From: an uncultured Clostridia bacterium
GTDB taxonomy: Bacteria > Bacillota > Clostridia > Tissierellales > Peptoniphilaceae
Length of the DNA: 18,047 nucleotides
Reading direction: 5' to 3'
Assembly: GCA_947254025.1 (NCBI GenBank)
Contig: CAMYBS010000023.1
Coordinates: 1-18,047, forward strand
Part shown: positions 1 through 6,912 of the stretch, piece after piece
How the letters are laid out: each line of letters starts with the position of its first letter
Numbering within the stretch: the first letter of the stretch is position 1
Translations under genes and position numbers: made by a program
The notes under the pieces: model-generated
What the model was told of the DNA's origin: nothing
Seen by the model: the letters and a program-made list of their open reading frames with translations, nothing else
Database searches by the model: none

Positions 1-1609
1 ACTCGCCTTGCATCACTTCATAGTCAGTGATTTTGCCATGTGCATAGTTTTCATCAAGAGTAAGAATAAGAGTGCTAGGTGCTGGTTTTGCTTCTTCCCA
101 TATCGCATATAGGTAAAGGTTACCTTTTATATTAACTTTTTGTTTTGCATGGTACTCAGGATTTTTAGAATCTTTATCTTCTGACCAGCCTAAGAATTTT
201 GCTGTGTTTGTAAAATTTAAATTAGTAGGTGATTTGATTTCATAATTATCGATACTTTGTTCTTGATATTTTTCTTCAACTACTTCATTACCATCATTAG
301 GATCATAAGTTACGACTATATCTCTCTTATAGTTAATATCATAGTTATTAAGCGGACTATCAGGTTTAATTTTCTTTGTTCCAGTAAATGAACTTACTTT
401 TGATTTTATATTTGTAAGATCGCTAACATTTTCTGGTGGATTGAAATAAGCTGATGCACTATTATTTGTAAATTTAGTTTTTGCGTCAATATCAAGATTT
501 TGATAATCTGTTGAAGCATTTATTGTGTTCGCATATTTTTTATCACTTGTAAAAATAGCTCCACCGTCTTTCTCTGCTTTATTTCCTTCAAAAGTAGAGT
601 TTTTTATTTCAGCTTCACCTTGTAAATACACAGCTCCTCCAGCTGAGTTGACTTTATTATTTTTAAATGTAGAATTATCTAGCGTTAATTTCTTTGATGC
701 AAAAATTGCTCCGCCCCAAACAGCTTCATTATTTTCAAAAGTAGTGTTTGAAACAGAAAAATCTTTTGAACTATATATAGCGCCACCCGTAGAAGCTTTA
801 TTTTTTATAAATTTTGCATTTGAGATGCTTGCTGAATTATTTCTACCAATAAAAATAGCTCCACTAGTTTTCTTAGCTTCATTGTCTTCAAAAGTACCAC
901 CTGTAATATTTAAAGTTCCATAGGCTGCTATAGCTCCTCCATCGCTTGTATTGGACTTGTTATTCTTAAAAGTTCCGCCGCTAATATTTACTGTAGTTCC
1001 TTTATAAGCTTGTATAACTCCACCTTGTGTATTTGAAGTATTGTTTTGTATTATTGCTCCATCTTCTACATTAAGTGTTGTGCTGCCAGTCATATGAATA
1101 GCTGGTCCATCATACGACGGAACGTCAATAAAGTTTTGTACAACAGTTCCATTTCCTAATGTAAGTTCTCCATTTACTGATAAAAACGTAAGTTCTCCGT
1201 CATTATTACCATCTAAAATTACGTTTTTAACTAGCATTTTACATCCATCGCTAACATAAAAAATTAATCGTGTTCCTTTCCTTTTTAAAGTAAATTTATT
1301 TCCTTCTGCAGATTTTAATATAATATTAACATGCTGCCTAGACCATACGCCCTCATTTTCAGGAATATCATAATCTTTATTAACTGTAATTACATATTCA
1401 TTTGACTGATCATTTTGAGGGCATGCACCAAATGCATCAAATAAGGTATCATACTCTCCCACTTCACTTTCAGTTCCACTTCCACTAACAGATCTTTTAG
1501 TAACTGTAAACGTTTTTTCTCCTTCTGCAAAACTCACTTCGCTAAGACCTGCTACTGATGAGACTAAGATTGCCAAGCAAAGTATTATTGCAAACAATTT
1601 CTTTTTCAT
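1..1609 (-). CDS. Secreted beta-helix (PMP-like) surface protein with Listeria-Bacteroides repeats, partial
   Basis: Start is ATG at 1609, preceded by an AGGAG site; the frame stays open for 536 codons to the window edge, so the C-terminus is missing. Residues 1-28 form a signal peptide (KKK, hydrophobic core, SFA/EG cleavage). Residues about 175-375 carry seven or eight short repeats of the type STFxNNxAxxxGGAI, the polymorphic-outer-membrane-protein/right-handed beta-helix pattern. Residues about 432-504 form a Listeria-Bacteroides (InlB B-type) repeat containing KFLGWSEDKD and ending LYLYAIW. A second such repeat starts at about 513 (LTLDENYAHGKITDYEV). Such proteins in Firmicutes are usually cell-wall-attached adhesins; an anchor would lie outside the window. 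Base use is more AT-rich than in the genes to the right. The exact ligand or role cannot be told. Confidence 0.9.
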   Translation of the reverse strand, partial: MKKKLFAIILCLAILVSSVAGLSEVSFAEGEKTFTVTKRSVSGSGTESEVGEYDTLFDAFGACPQNDQSNEYVITVNKDYDIPENEGVWSRQHVNIILKSAEGNKFTLKRKGTRLIFYVSDGCKMLVKNVILDGNNDGELTFLSVNGELTLGNGTVVQNFIDVPSYDGPAIHMTGSTTLNVEDGAIIQNNTSNTQGGVIQAYKGTTVNISGGTFKNNKSNTSDGGAIAAYGTLNITGGTFEDNEAKKTSGAIFIGRNNSASISNAKFIKNKASTGGAIYSSKDFSVSNTTFENNEAVWGGAIFASKKLTLDNSTFKNNKVNSAGGAVYLQGEAEIKNSTFEGNKAEKDGGAIFTSDKKYANTINASTDYQNLDIDAKTKFTNNSASAYFNPPENVSDLTNIKSKVSSFTGTKKIKPDSPLNNYDINYKRDIVVTYDPNDGNEVVEEKYQEQSIDNYEIKSPTNLNFTNTAKFLGWSEDKDSKNPEYHAKQKVNIKGNLYLYAIWEEAKPAPSTLILTLDENYAHGKITDYEVMQGE

Positions 1610-1670
1610 TTTTCTACTCCTTTTTTATATTTTTCTTTATGCTAATAAATAAGCATACTCTTCTATACTA

Positions 1671-1698
1671 AGTGTAGCACCCCCCCCATGAAAATCAA
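1671..1698 (-). promoter_or_regulatory. Promoter of the surface protein with a G8 tract in the spacer
   Basis: Reading the minus strand, TTGATT (1698-1693) and TACACT (1676-1671) are separated by 16 bp. That spacer contains a run of eight G (1687-1680). Start of transcription would be near 1664, leaving a leader of about 55 nt before the ATG at 1609. Each hexamer matches the sigma-A consensus at 4 of 6 positions. Adding one G would give the optimal 17-bp spacer, so slippage in the tract could tune or switch expression. The hexamer assignment is inferred; the tract itself is directly visible. Confidence 0.55.
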
Positions 1699-1711
1699 GC
1701 TTTATACTAAT

Positions 1712-1730
1712 TTGTAACACAATTGTAACA
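1712..1730 (-). promoter_or_regulatory. Direct-repeat regulator site candidate
   Basis: Two identical octamers, TGTTACAA on the minus strand (1730-1723 and 1719-1712), lie 11 bp apart, one helical turn. A degenerate third copy may sit at 1733-1740. They start about 14 bp upstream of the proposed -35 box of the surface-protein promoter. Direct repeats at 10-11 bp are typical of OmpR/PhoB-family response regulators. The regulator is unknown and none is encoded in the window. The site could also serve the divergent ABC operon. Confidence 0.35.
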
Positions 1731-1787
1731 AATTGCTACCACTATCGCACTGTATTTCATAAATTTATAGAAAAAGTGCTTGCTTTA

Positions 1788-1796
1788 TGTTATACT
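1788..1796 (+). promoter_or_regulatory. Extended -10 promoter for the ABC transporter operon
   Basis: TGTTATACT fits an extended -10 element (TG, one base, TATACT). No good -35 hexamer is found at 16-18 bp upstream, which is usual for extended -10 promoters. Transcription would start near 1803, giving a leader of about 50 nt to the ATG at 1854. The nearby run TTAGTTCATGCTAA (1803-1816) is a weak 4-bp inverted repeat of unknown meaning. Confidence 0.45.
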
Positions 1797-1853
1797 TATC
1801 TTATTAGTTCATGCTAATGTTTATGTAACGACTATATATAAAGGAGAGAATAT

Positions 1854-3584
1854 ATGCTTGATAAATATTTATTCAAATCTATAGGCAAGGCGAAAAAATA
1901 CATACTAAGCAGTGTCTTTATGATGATGCTACGCGTTGTAGGAACTGCTCTACTTGCTTTTGCCTTCGGCTCTTTAGCTGAGGCTCTTTACTCTAAAAGT
2001 GCCATTGACATAAAAAAACTTCTAATAATCTTTGTCCTTGGTATTGTTATCAGGGTCCTTGCTTTATACAAGGTGACTGACTACCAATCGAACATCATTG
2101 GTGAGGTGAAGGGTAAGCTTAGAGAAAGGCTCATCACTAAGGCGGCCTCGATTGGTCCCAGCTACAAAGAGCAAATCTCGACTGCGACTCTAATCAATCT
2201 AGGCTCGGATACTATCGAGCAGCTGCAAAACTACTACGGACGTTTCTTGCCTGAGTACTACGGCGCTTTCGGTGCGAGTCTTGTTAACTTTGCTATCTTG
2301 TCATACATAGACTGGCGCGTGGGAGTGGTCTTCTTAGTTTTAATGCCTATCATTCCACTACTTTTGAAGTTTATCTTGACTATGGTTGGGCGCATGCAAA
2401 AGAAGTACTGGCGCAAGTATCAAGACGTCGGCGAGCTATTCTTAGACAGCTTACAAGGCATCACTGCTCTAAAGATATTCAGAGCGGACATGAGGAGGGC
2501 TGAGGAGCTTGACGAGAAGGCTGAGGACTTCAGAAATGAGACTATGCGCATACTTGCTATGCAGCTAAACTCTATCACGCTTATCGAGTGGATCGCATAC
2601 GGCTCATCGATTGCGTGTATATTCACAAGTCTTTATGTATATACTAAGACTGGCCTTGCCCTTAACTTTTTGATTATGATATTGATTATGTCGATGGATG
2701 CGTTTAGGCCGATGATCACTTTGACGTCGAGCTTTCACGTTGCGATGACTGGTGTTGCTGCTGGCAAGACGCTTATCGATTTTCTAGAACTAAAAGAGGA
2801 TGATAGAGAGGCTCAGTTTCCTAATGATAAGAATCTTAAGCTAAGTGTGAAGAATCTTTCCTACAAGTACCCTGACGGGGACTCTTATGCGCTTAATAAT
2901 ATCACGATCGACTTTCCTACTCAAGGCTACATAGCTCTTGTTGGTGAGAGCGGCTCTGGTAAGTCGACTCTTGCAAAGCTCATCTCTGCTGCGATGAGAG
3001 GGACGAGTGGGGATGTATTTGCTGGATATGCTCCATATACTGAGCTTGCTTCGGCATCCATAGCCAAGAACGTAAACAGGATCACGCACAACGCGCACAT
3101 CTTTGAAGGCACTTTAAGGGAAAATATCGTCATGGCAATGGATGATGTCAGTGACAGTGCCATATACACAGCTCTGAAGAAGGTTAATCTATATGATGAG
3201 ATTATGGACAAGGGCGGCATTGAAATGCCTTTATCAAGCGGCGGACTAAACCTTAGCGGCGGCCAAAGGCAAAGGCTTGCTCTTGCTAGGGCCATGGTCT
3301 ACGACCCCAAGATCTTTATCTTTGACGAGGCAACTAGCAACATTGACATAGAAAGTGAAGAAATAATTTTGAACAATATTAAAGAGATTGCGAAGGAAAA
3401 ACTTGTCATCATAGTAAGTCACCGCCTTTCATCGATTAAGGACGCTGACAAGATCTATGTCATGGCAAAGGCTAATCTCGTAGAAGAAGGTACGCACGAG
3501 ACTCTTATAAAGCAGTGTGGCGAGTACAAGCGTATTTACGACGCGCAAGAGAGCTTGGAAGGAGGTCTTGACGATGCAAAGTAA
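1854..3584 (+). CDS. CydD-like ABC transporter, fused membrane and ATPase domains
   Basis: 576 residues, start ATG after AAAGGAGAG. Residues 1-310 are a six-helix exporter-type membrane domain and 325-560 the ATPase. Walker A is GESGSGKST (364-372), signature LSGGQ (467-471), Walker B IFIFDE (487-492, catalytic Glu492), H-loop His523. The membrane domain has the CydD pattern: FLDSLQGITALKIF near 196, FRNETM near 226, a Glu in the following helix, then FRP and FHVAMTG near 284-300. CydD works as a heterodimer with CydC; in E. coli CydDC has been linked to cysteine/glutathione export and more recently to heme handling for cytochrome bd assembly. Here the partner follows at once, but no cydAB is in the window, so the substrate is open. 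Oddity: the Q-loop Gln position appears to be His412 (RITHNAHIF). Moderately sure of the subfamily, very sure of an ABC transporter. Confidence 0.9.
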   Translation: MLDKYLFKSIGKAKKYILSSVFMMMLRVVGTALLAFAFGSLAEALYSKSAIDIKKLLIIFVLGIVIRVLALYKVTDYQSNIIGEVKGKLRERLITKAASIGPSYKEQISTATLINLGSDTIEQLQNYYGRFLPEYYGAFGASLVNFAILSYIDWRVGVVFLVLMPIIPLLLKFILTMVGRMQKKYWRKYQDVGELFLDSLQGITALKIFRADMRRAEELDEKAEDFRNETMRILAMQLNSITLIEWIAYGSSIACIFTSLYVYTKTGLALNFLIMILIMSMDAFRPMITLTSSFHVAMTGVAAGKTLIDFLELKEDDREAQFPNDKNLKLSVKNLSYKYPDGDSYALNNITIDFPTQGYIALVGESGSGKSTLAKLISAAMRGTSGDVFAGYAPYTELASASIAKNVNRITHNAHIFEGTLRENIVMAMDDVSDSAIYTALKKVNLYDEIMDKGGIEMPLSSGGLNLSGGQRQRLALARAMVYDPKIFIFDEATSNIDIESEEIILNNIKEIAKEKLVIIVSHRLSSIKDADKIYVMAKANLVEEGTHETLIKQCGEYKRIYDAQESLEGGLDDAK

Positions 3585-5223
3585 GAGAAAGGGATTAAAA
3601 GTAATTTCGAAGCTAGTAAAAGTTGTTAAACCTCTTAGTAAGTACATGGCAGTGGCTGTTTTAGCAGGATGCATCTCCTTCCTTTTCTACACAGCCATCG
3701 GCGTTCTAGGCGCAAGGCTTATAATCGAGTACGTTGAAGGCGGCTCAAAGGCTGCATTTATCATGAAGATAATGGCTGGAGCTGTCATCTTAAGGGGCTT
3801 ATTTAGGTATCTTGAGCAATACATGAACCACCTCATCGCCTTCAGAGTCTTGGCTCTACTAAGAAACAGGGTCTTCGCAGCGGTTCGTAGACTCGCACCA
3901 GCCAAGATTGAGATGATGAACAAAGGTGACCTTATCAGCGCCATCTCATCTGATATGGAGCTTTTAGAGGTATTCTACGCGCACACCATATCCCCAGTTT
4001 GTATAGCAATCATCACCAGCCTTGTATATGCACTCGCCTTAGGGCAAATATCTCCTCTAGCAGCAATTGTAATGCTTGTGGGTCACATAGCCATCGCCGT
4101 AGTCTTGCCAATGGTATTCTCATCTCTTGCAGGAGATGCGGCAGCTGAAACGAGACGCAGCCTTGCAAGCATCAGTAACAGCTTCCTAGATCTTCTAATG
4201 GGTATTGCTGAGATCATTAGCTTTGCTTATCAAAAGAGGGCGGTTAAAAAAGTAAACGCGCTAAACGCAAAACTTAAGACGAACCAGGACAGGCTTATTA
4301 GGCAGCTTGCGGTTCTGCTTGCGCTTGAAGATATGCTGGAAGTTTTTGTAACGGCAGCTGTCTTTGTAGTGCTTGCAAAGTCTGGTAATGCTAGCTCTGA
4401 CATCTTATTAGCATCTAGCCTAACATACTTTAGCTTCGGTGCCGTAAGAGCCGTCTCACTACTTGGTAACGGCCTAGCTCAAACTCTTGCCTCAGCTGAT
4501 AGGGTCATGTCTATACTTGAAGAGAAGCCTATGGTTGAAGAGATCACTAATAAAGGATACTTAAGCAAGAACGCAATTAATTCTTACGAAGCTGATATAA
4601 TCGAAGTTAATGGCATTAGCTTTGCATACAAGAGTGAGAAGATTTTGGATAATTTTTCGCTTAGAGTTAAAAATCACGAGTTCATCGGCATTCAAGGGCC
4701 AAGCGGCTGCGGTAAGTCGACCATGCTTAAGCTCATTATGCACTTTTGGAACCTCGACAGTGGCGAGATCAAAATCGCTGGCAAGAACATCTTGGATATA
4801 AACACTGAATCACTATACGAAAAGCTTAGCTATATGACGCAATCGAGCGAGTTCTTCGAAGGCAGCATCAGGGACAATCTCTTGATAGCAAAACCCGATG
4901 CTACAGATGAAGAGCTCAAAGAGGCGCTACGCAAGGCATCTATACTTGACTACGTGAGCTCGCTTAAGGACGGCTTGGACACATATATCAAGGAGCTGGG
5001 CGAGAACTTCTCAGGCGGCGAGCAGCAAAGACTGGGCCTTGCAAGATGCTTTTTGAAAGACGCAGAGATATACCTCTTTGACGAGCCAACAAGTAATTTG
5101 GATGCACTTAACGAGAGCATAATCTTAAACTCGATTAAGAAGTATATGAAGGGCAAGACCATTATAATGGTGAGTCATAGGGATTCTACGCTAAGGATAT
5201 GTGACGACATCGTGAAAATATAA
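3574..5223 (+). CDS. CydC-like ABC transporter, fused membrane and ATPase domains
   Basis: 549 residues from ATG 3574, chosen over an in-frame ATG at 3517 because AAGGAGGT (3559-3566) sits 7 bp before it. The start overlaps the last codons of the upstream gene by 11 bp, so the two are translationally coupled and probably form a heterodimer. The membrane domain shows CydC hallmarks: RYLEQYMNH near 78, RVLALLRNRVF, LAPAKIEMMNKGDL near 107, then SDMELLEVFY. ATPase: Walker A GPSGCGKST (375-383), Q-loop Gln423, signature FSGGEQ (479-484), Walker B IYLFDE (499-504), His535. The protein ends 14 residues after the H-loop His, a short tail but with all motifs present. This half has a normal Q-loop while its partner does not, so the two ATP sites may be unequal. 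Substrate unknown. Confidence 0.9.
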   Translation: MQSKRKGLKVISKLVKVVKPLSKYMAVAVLAGCISFLFYTAIGVLGARLIIEYVEGGSKAAFIMKIMAGAVILRGLFRYLEQYMNHLIAFRVLALLRNRVFAAVRRLAPAKIEMMNKGDLISAISSDMELLEVFYAHTISPVCIAIITSLVYALALGQISPLAAIVMLVGHIAIAVVLPMVFSSLAGDAAAETRRSLASISNSFLDLLMGIAEIISFAYQKRAVKKVNALNAKLKTNQDRLIRQLAVLLALEDMLEVFVTAAVFVVLAKSGNASSDILLASSLTYFSFGAVRAVSLLGNGLAQTLASADRVMSILEEKPMVEEITNKGYLSKNAINSYEADIIEVNGISFAYKSEKILDNFSLRVKNHEFIGIQGPSGCGKSTMLKLIMHFWNLDSGEIKIAGKNILDINTESLYEKLSYMTQSSEFFEGSIRDNLLIAKPDATDEELKEALRKASILDYVSSLKDGLDTYIKELGENFSGGEQQRLGLARCFLKDAEIYLFDEPTSNLDALNESIILNSIKKYMKGKTIIMVSHRDSTLRICDDIVKI

Positions 5224-5224
5224 A

Positions 5225-5431
5225 ATTTTGCGCCCGTGCGAAGCACCAAGGTTCTCGTTCTTAAGAACGAGGTTCTTCAAATCGCACCTAAGGCTAGCGC
5301 GCTCGCTTCCTCCCTCAACGTACCCATTAGTACGATGTCGGTCGGTCACTCGTTATGCTTCGCCTTATCTATCGTAGCGCAAAGGTTCTAGTGCATTAAA
5401 ATGTACTAGGTTCTTCTTTTCATCGCAAAAT
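5225..5431. repeat. Composite palindromic intergenic element A
   Basis: This fills the gap between the ABC operon and the next gene. It is bounded by ATTTTGCG (5225-5232) and its complement CGCAAAAT (5424-5431). Inside are GTGC-GAA-GCAC (5236-5246); a perfect 18-bp palindrome CTCGTTCTTAAGAACGAG (5254-5271); the core hairpin CGTAC-ccatta-GTACG (5319-5334); and CTAGTGCAT-taaa-ATGTACTAG (5388-5409, one G-U type pair). The first and last large hairpins share the flanks AAGGTTCT on the left and AGGTTCTTC on the right. The stretch 5310-5347 matches element B (16751-16784, opposite orientation), sharing CTCCCTCAACGTAC and then TCGGTCG. No coding potential is seen. The last hairpin is followed by TTCTTCTTTT and might act as a weak terminator for the ABC operon. 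Confidence 0.65.
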
Positions 5432-5474
5432 GAACGGCTGAAGTTTATAAAAATAATATATAAAGAAGTGAAAA

Positions 5475-5951
5475 ATGAAAACAAAAACATTTCCTATATT
5501 AAAAAATAAAATCCCCATCGGCAAGGATGAGGAAGCTGCAAAAAAGCTATTCGAAAAGAAGGTCTTTCTATTGATGACGGCCATCTACTGCGAGGACAAA
5601 GTTGCACGCAGCAAAAAGCCCATCAATAAATACTGCTTCGATGGCGAGATAGACGAGTTTATCTCATCTAGGCCGCGCCTGTGGAAGTACAAAATTAACG
5701 ATGAGTACTACAAGCTTGTTATGAAGGCCTTTAGGCACATAGAGCGCTGTCCGCACTCCTTCTACAAAACCTTCTGCCACCAGTGTCCGACTACTTGCTA
5801 CAAGGCAAGCGATCTGGAACAGATAGAGCCGATAATGAAGTACGCCGGCAGAAAGATCATGATGAAGCATCCGATTATGGGACTAAAATTTGTGATAAAT
5901 TTGATAAGGTCGAAAAATTTGATAAATAAAAACAAGGACAGAGAAAACTAA
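5475..5951 (+). CDS. YgbA-like nitrous oxide-stimulated promoter family protein
   Basis: 158 residues; the site before the ATG (AAAGAAGTG) is weak. The C-terminal half matches the family pattern: ERCPHSFYKTFCHQC (90-104), then TTCYK, and MKYAGRKIMMKHPI (121-134), like the usual RYSGPRMLxxHP ending. Cys39 sits in AIYC near the N-terminus as in relatives; Cys54, 92, 101, 104 and 108 follow and could bind a metal or Fe-S cluster. In E. coli, ygbA belongs to the NsrR (nitric oxide) regulon; the biochemical role is not established. This copy is longer than the usual roughly 110-120 residues because of a basic N-terminus and an insertion at about 55-85. The usual second N-terminal CxxC seems reduced to one Cys. 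It may share stress control with the CydDC-like pair upstream. Confidence 0.75.
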   Translation: MKTKTFPILKNKIPIGKDEEAAKKLFEKKVFLLMTAIYCEDKVARSKKPINKYCFDGEIDEFISSRPRLWKYKINDEYYKLVMKAFRHIERCPHSFYKTFCHQCPTTCYKASDLEQIEPIMKYAGRKIMMKHPIMGLKFVINLIRSKNLINKNKDREN

Positions 5952-5966
5952 CTCCCTGTCCTTTTG
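5934..5966 (+). terminator. Terminator overlapping the end of the YgbA-like gene
   Basis: AAGGACAG (5934-5941) pairs with CTGTCCTT (5956-5963), followed by a short T-rich tail. The loop contains the stop codon TAA (5949-5951), so the hairpin begins inside the coding sequence. Base pairing is directly visible; termination is inferred. Confidence 0.7.
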
Positions 5967-6003
5967 TATTGATAGATGTTTTTTCTTGTTGATTGGACGA
6001 AGT

Positions 6004-6127
6004 GGACTTATGAAACAAGCGGAATGTACGCGTGGTACATGAGCATTGTACATCAAAAAGTGTTTTCCCTCGCTTGCTAGTCTACGAAAACTGTGCTCGT
6101 GAAAATCACTTTTCTCACTATAAGTTC
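6004..6127. repeat. Palindromic intergenic element C
   Basis: Lies between the convergent YgbA-like gene and the TetR gene. Nested inverted repeats: GGACTTAT (6004-6011) with ATAAGTTC (6120-6127, one mismatch); CAAGCG (6016-6021) with CGCTTG (6071-6076); ATGTAC-gcgtg-GTACAT (6024-6040); and AAAAGTGTTTTC (6056-6067) with GAAAATCACTTTT (6101-6113, one bulge). The central hairpin has the same form as those in elements A and B, and GACGAAGT just before it (5998 onward) also occurs in element B near 16729. No coding potential is seen. Confidence 0.55.
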
Positions 6128-6148
6128 AAGTGCTCGTTTGAATGCAAA

Positions 6149-6736
6149 TTAATTTATATTTTGCTTCATATACTCCTCAATCGAACTCCGTATTGATGCC
6201 GCCACTATCAGCGCTATATAATTTGCGATCTTCTCGTGGTCAATGTGCTTTCTCGAGTAAAAGTAGTCGATAATCATGTTGGCGATGGCGCCCGCATACA
6301 TCTTGCACAGAAAGTCCTTGAAGTCTGTGTCCAGGGCTATATCCATATCTTCTTCTGTCATTTCAATCACTTTTAGCACTACCTCGTAGAAATCGTCGTA
6401 GAAGAAGTCCTTGAGCCCTTCTCTACCGATCGAGTCGTAGGCGCAATTAAGTATGTCCTGATTGTTCTCTATGTAGTCCATGACGAAGAGTATCGCCTCT
6501 TTGTGGTCCTTCTTTACGTCGAAGTTCTTCACGACGTGAACCGCCTCCTCCTCGAGCATCCACTTGAAGAGCTCTTCGATGCCGATGAAGTGGTAGTAGA
6601 AGGTCTTTCTGTTGACGTCGCAGTCCTTAACTATATCTGAGATTGTGATTTTGCTTAGGCTTTTCTTTTTCATTAGCTTTTTTAATGACTCTGCCAATTT
6701 TTTCTTGGTCATAGTCGAAATTTCTTCGTTTTTCAT
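6149..6736 (-). CDS. TetR/AcrR-family transcriptional regulator (DhaS-like N-terminus)
   Basis: 195 residues, start ATG at 6736 behind GGTGAT; a second in-frame Met nine codons in (6712) is a possible alternative. Residues 10-58 are the DNA-binding domain, with the helix-turn-helix at about 30-50 reading ITISDIVKDCDVNRKTFYYHF-like, the standard TetR recognition helix ending TFYYHF. The rest is an all-helical ligand-binding and dimerisation domain with no obvious cofactor site. The gene is divergent from the MMPL exporter gene, with a perfect palindrome between them, so it most likely represses the exporter and perhaps itself in response to an unknown small molecule or lipid. Confidence 0.9.
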   Translation of the reverse strand: MKNEEISTMTKKKLAESLKKLMKKKSLSKITISDIVKDCDVNRKTFYYHFIGIEELFKWMLEEEAVHVVKNFDVKKDHKEAILFVMDYIENNQDILNCAYDSIGREGLKDFFYDDFYEVVLKVIEMTEEDMDIALDTDFKDFLCKMYAGAIANMIIDYFYSRKHIDHEKIANYIALIVAASIRSSIEEYMKQNIN

Positions 6737-6751
6737 TGTATCACCACTTAT

Positions 6752-6757
6752 ATTATA
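6752..6757 (-). promoter_or_regulatory. -10 box for the TetR gene
   Basis: Consensus TATAAT reads on the minus strand at 6757-6752, only about 16 bp before the start codon. That implies a very short leader. No convincing -35 hexamer stands at 16-18 bp upstream. Confidence 0.4.
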
Positions 6758-6790
6758 CCCGATTTATAAAAATAGCTGCGCTTTTAATAC

Positions 6791-6809
6791 ATATTTGACC
6801 ATCAAATAT
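6791..6809. promoter_or_regulatory. Palindromic operator candidate for the TetR regulator
   Basis: ATATTTGA-CCA-TCAAATAT is a perfect 8-bp inverted repeat with a 3-bp centre, the right size for a TetR dimer. It lies in the 176-bp divergent gap. The core TTGACCA recurs at 6846-6852 next to the exporter promoter, in a much weaker palindrome. A looser repeat of TTTCACAC and GTGTAAA also lies at about 6824-6845. Confidence 0.5.
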
Positions 6810-6853
6810 AATAATTTTGTCCCATTTCACACAAGAACGTGTAAATTGACCAG

Positions 6854-6881
6854 TTTAACTTAGCTCATATCTGGCTATAAT
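6854..6881 (+). promoter_or_regulatory. Promoter candidate for the MMPL operon
   Basis: A perfect TATAAT lies at 6876-6881, 31 bp before the GTG start. The best -35 at correct spacing is weak (TTTAAC, 6854-6859, 16-bp spacer). The second TTGACCA copy (6846-6852) sits just upstream of it, where a repressor could block polymerase. Confidence 0.45.
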
Positions 6882-6912
6882 ATGTACTAGATTAAAGAAA
6901 GGGGATAATTTT

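Noticed and set aside
525..923. Plus-strand open frame rich in repeated IAPP motifs
   Set aside because: It is the antisense of the beta-helix repeats of the real minus-strand gene, whose signal peptide, ribosome binding site and open frame are all convincing.
3517..3573. Earlier ATG for the CydC-like gene
   Set aside because: It would overlap the upstream gene by 68 bp and lacks a ribosome binding site, while AAGGAGGT stands correctly before ATG 3574.
5225..5431. CRISPR array or riboswitch in the hairpin-rich gap
   Set aside because: There are only two flank copies at irregular spacing with self-complementary interiors, unlike CRISPR spacers, and no known riboswitch core was recognised.
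6846..6881. TTGACC with TATAAT as the MMPL promoter pair
   Set aside because: The spacing is 24 bp, too long for sigma-A; TTGACCA is better read as a second regulator half-site.
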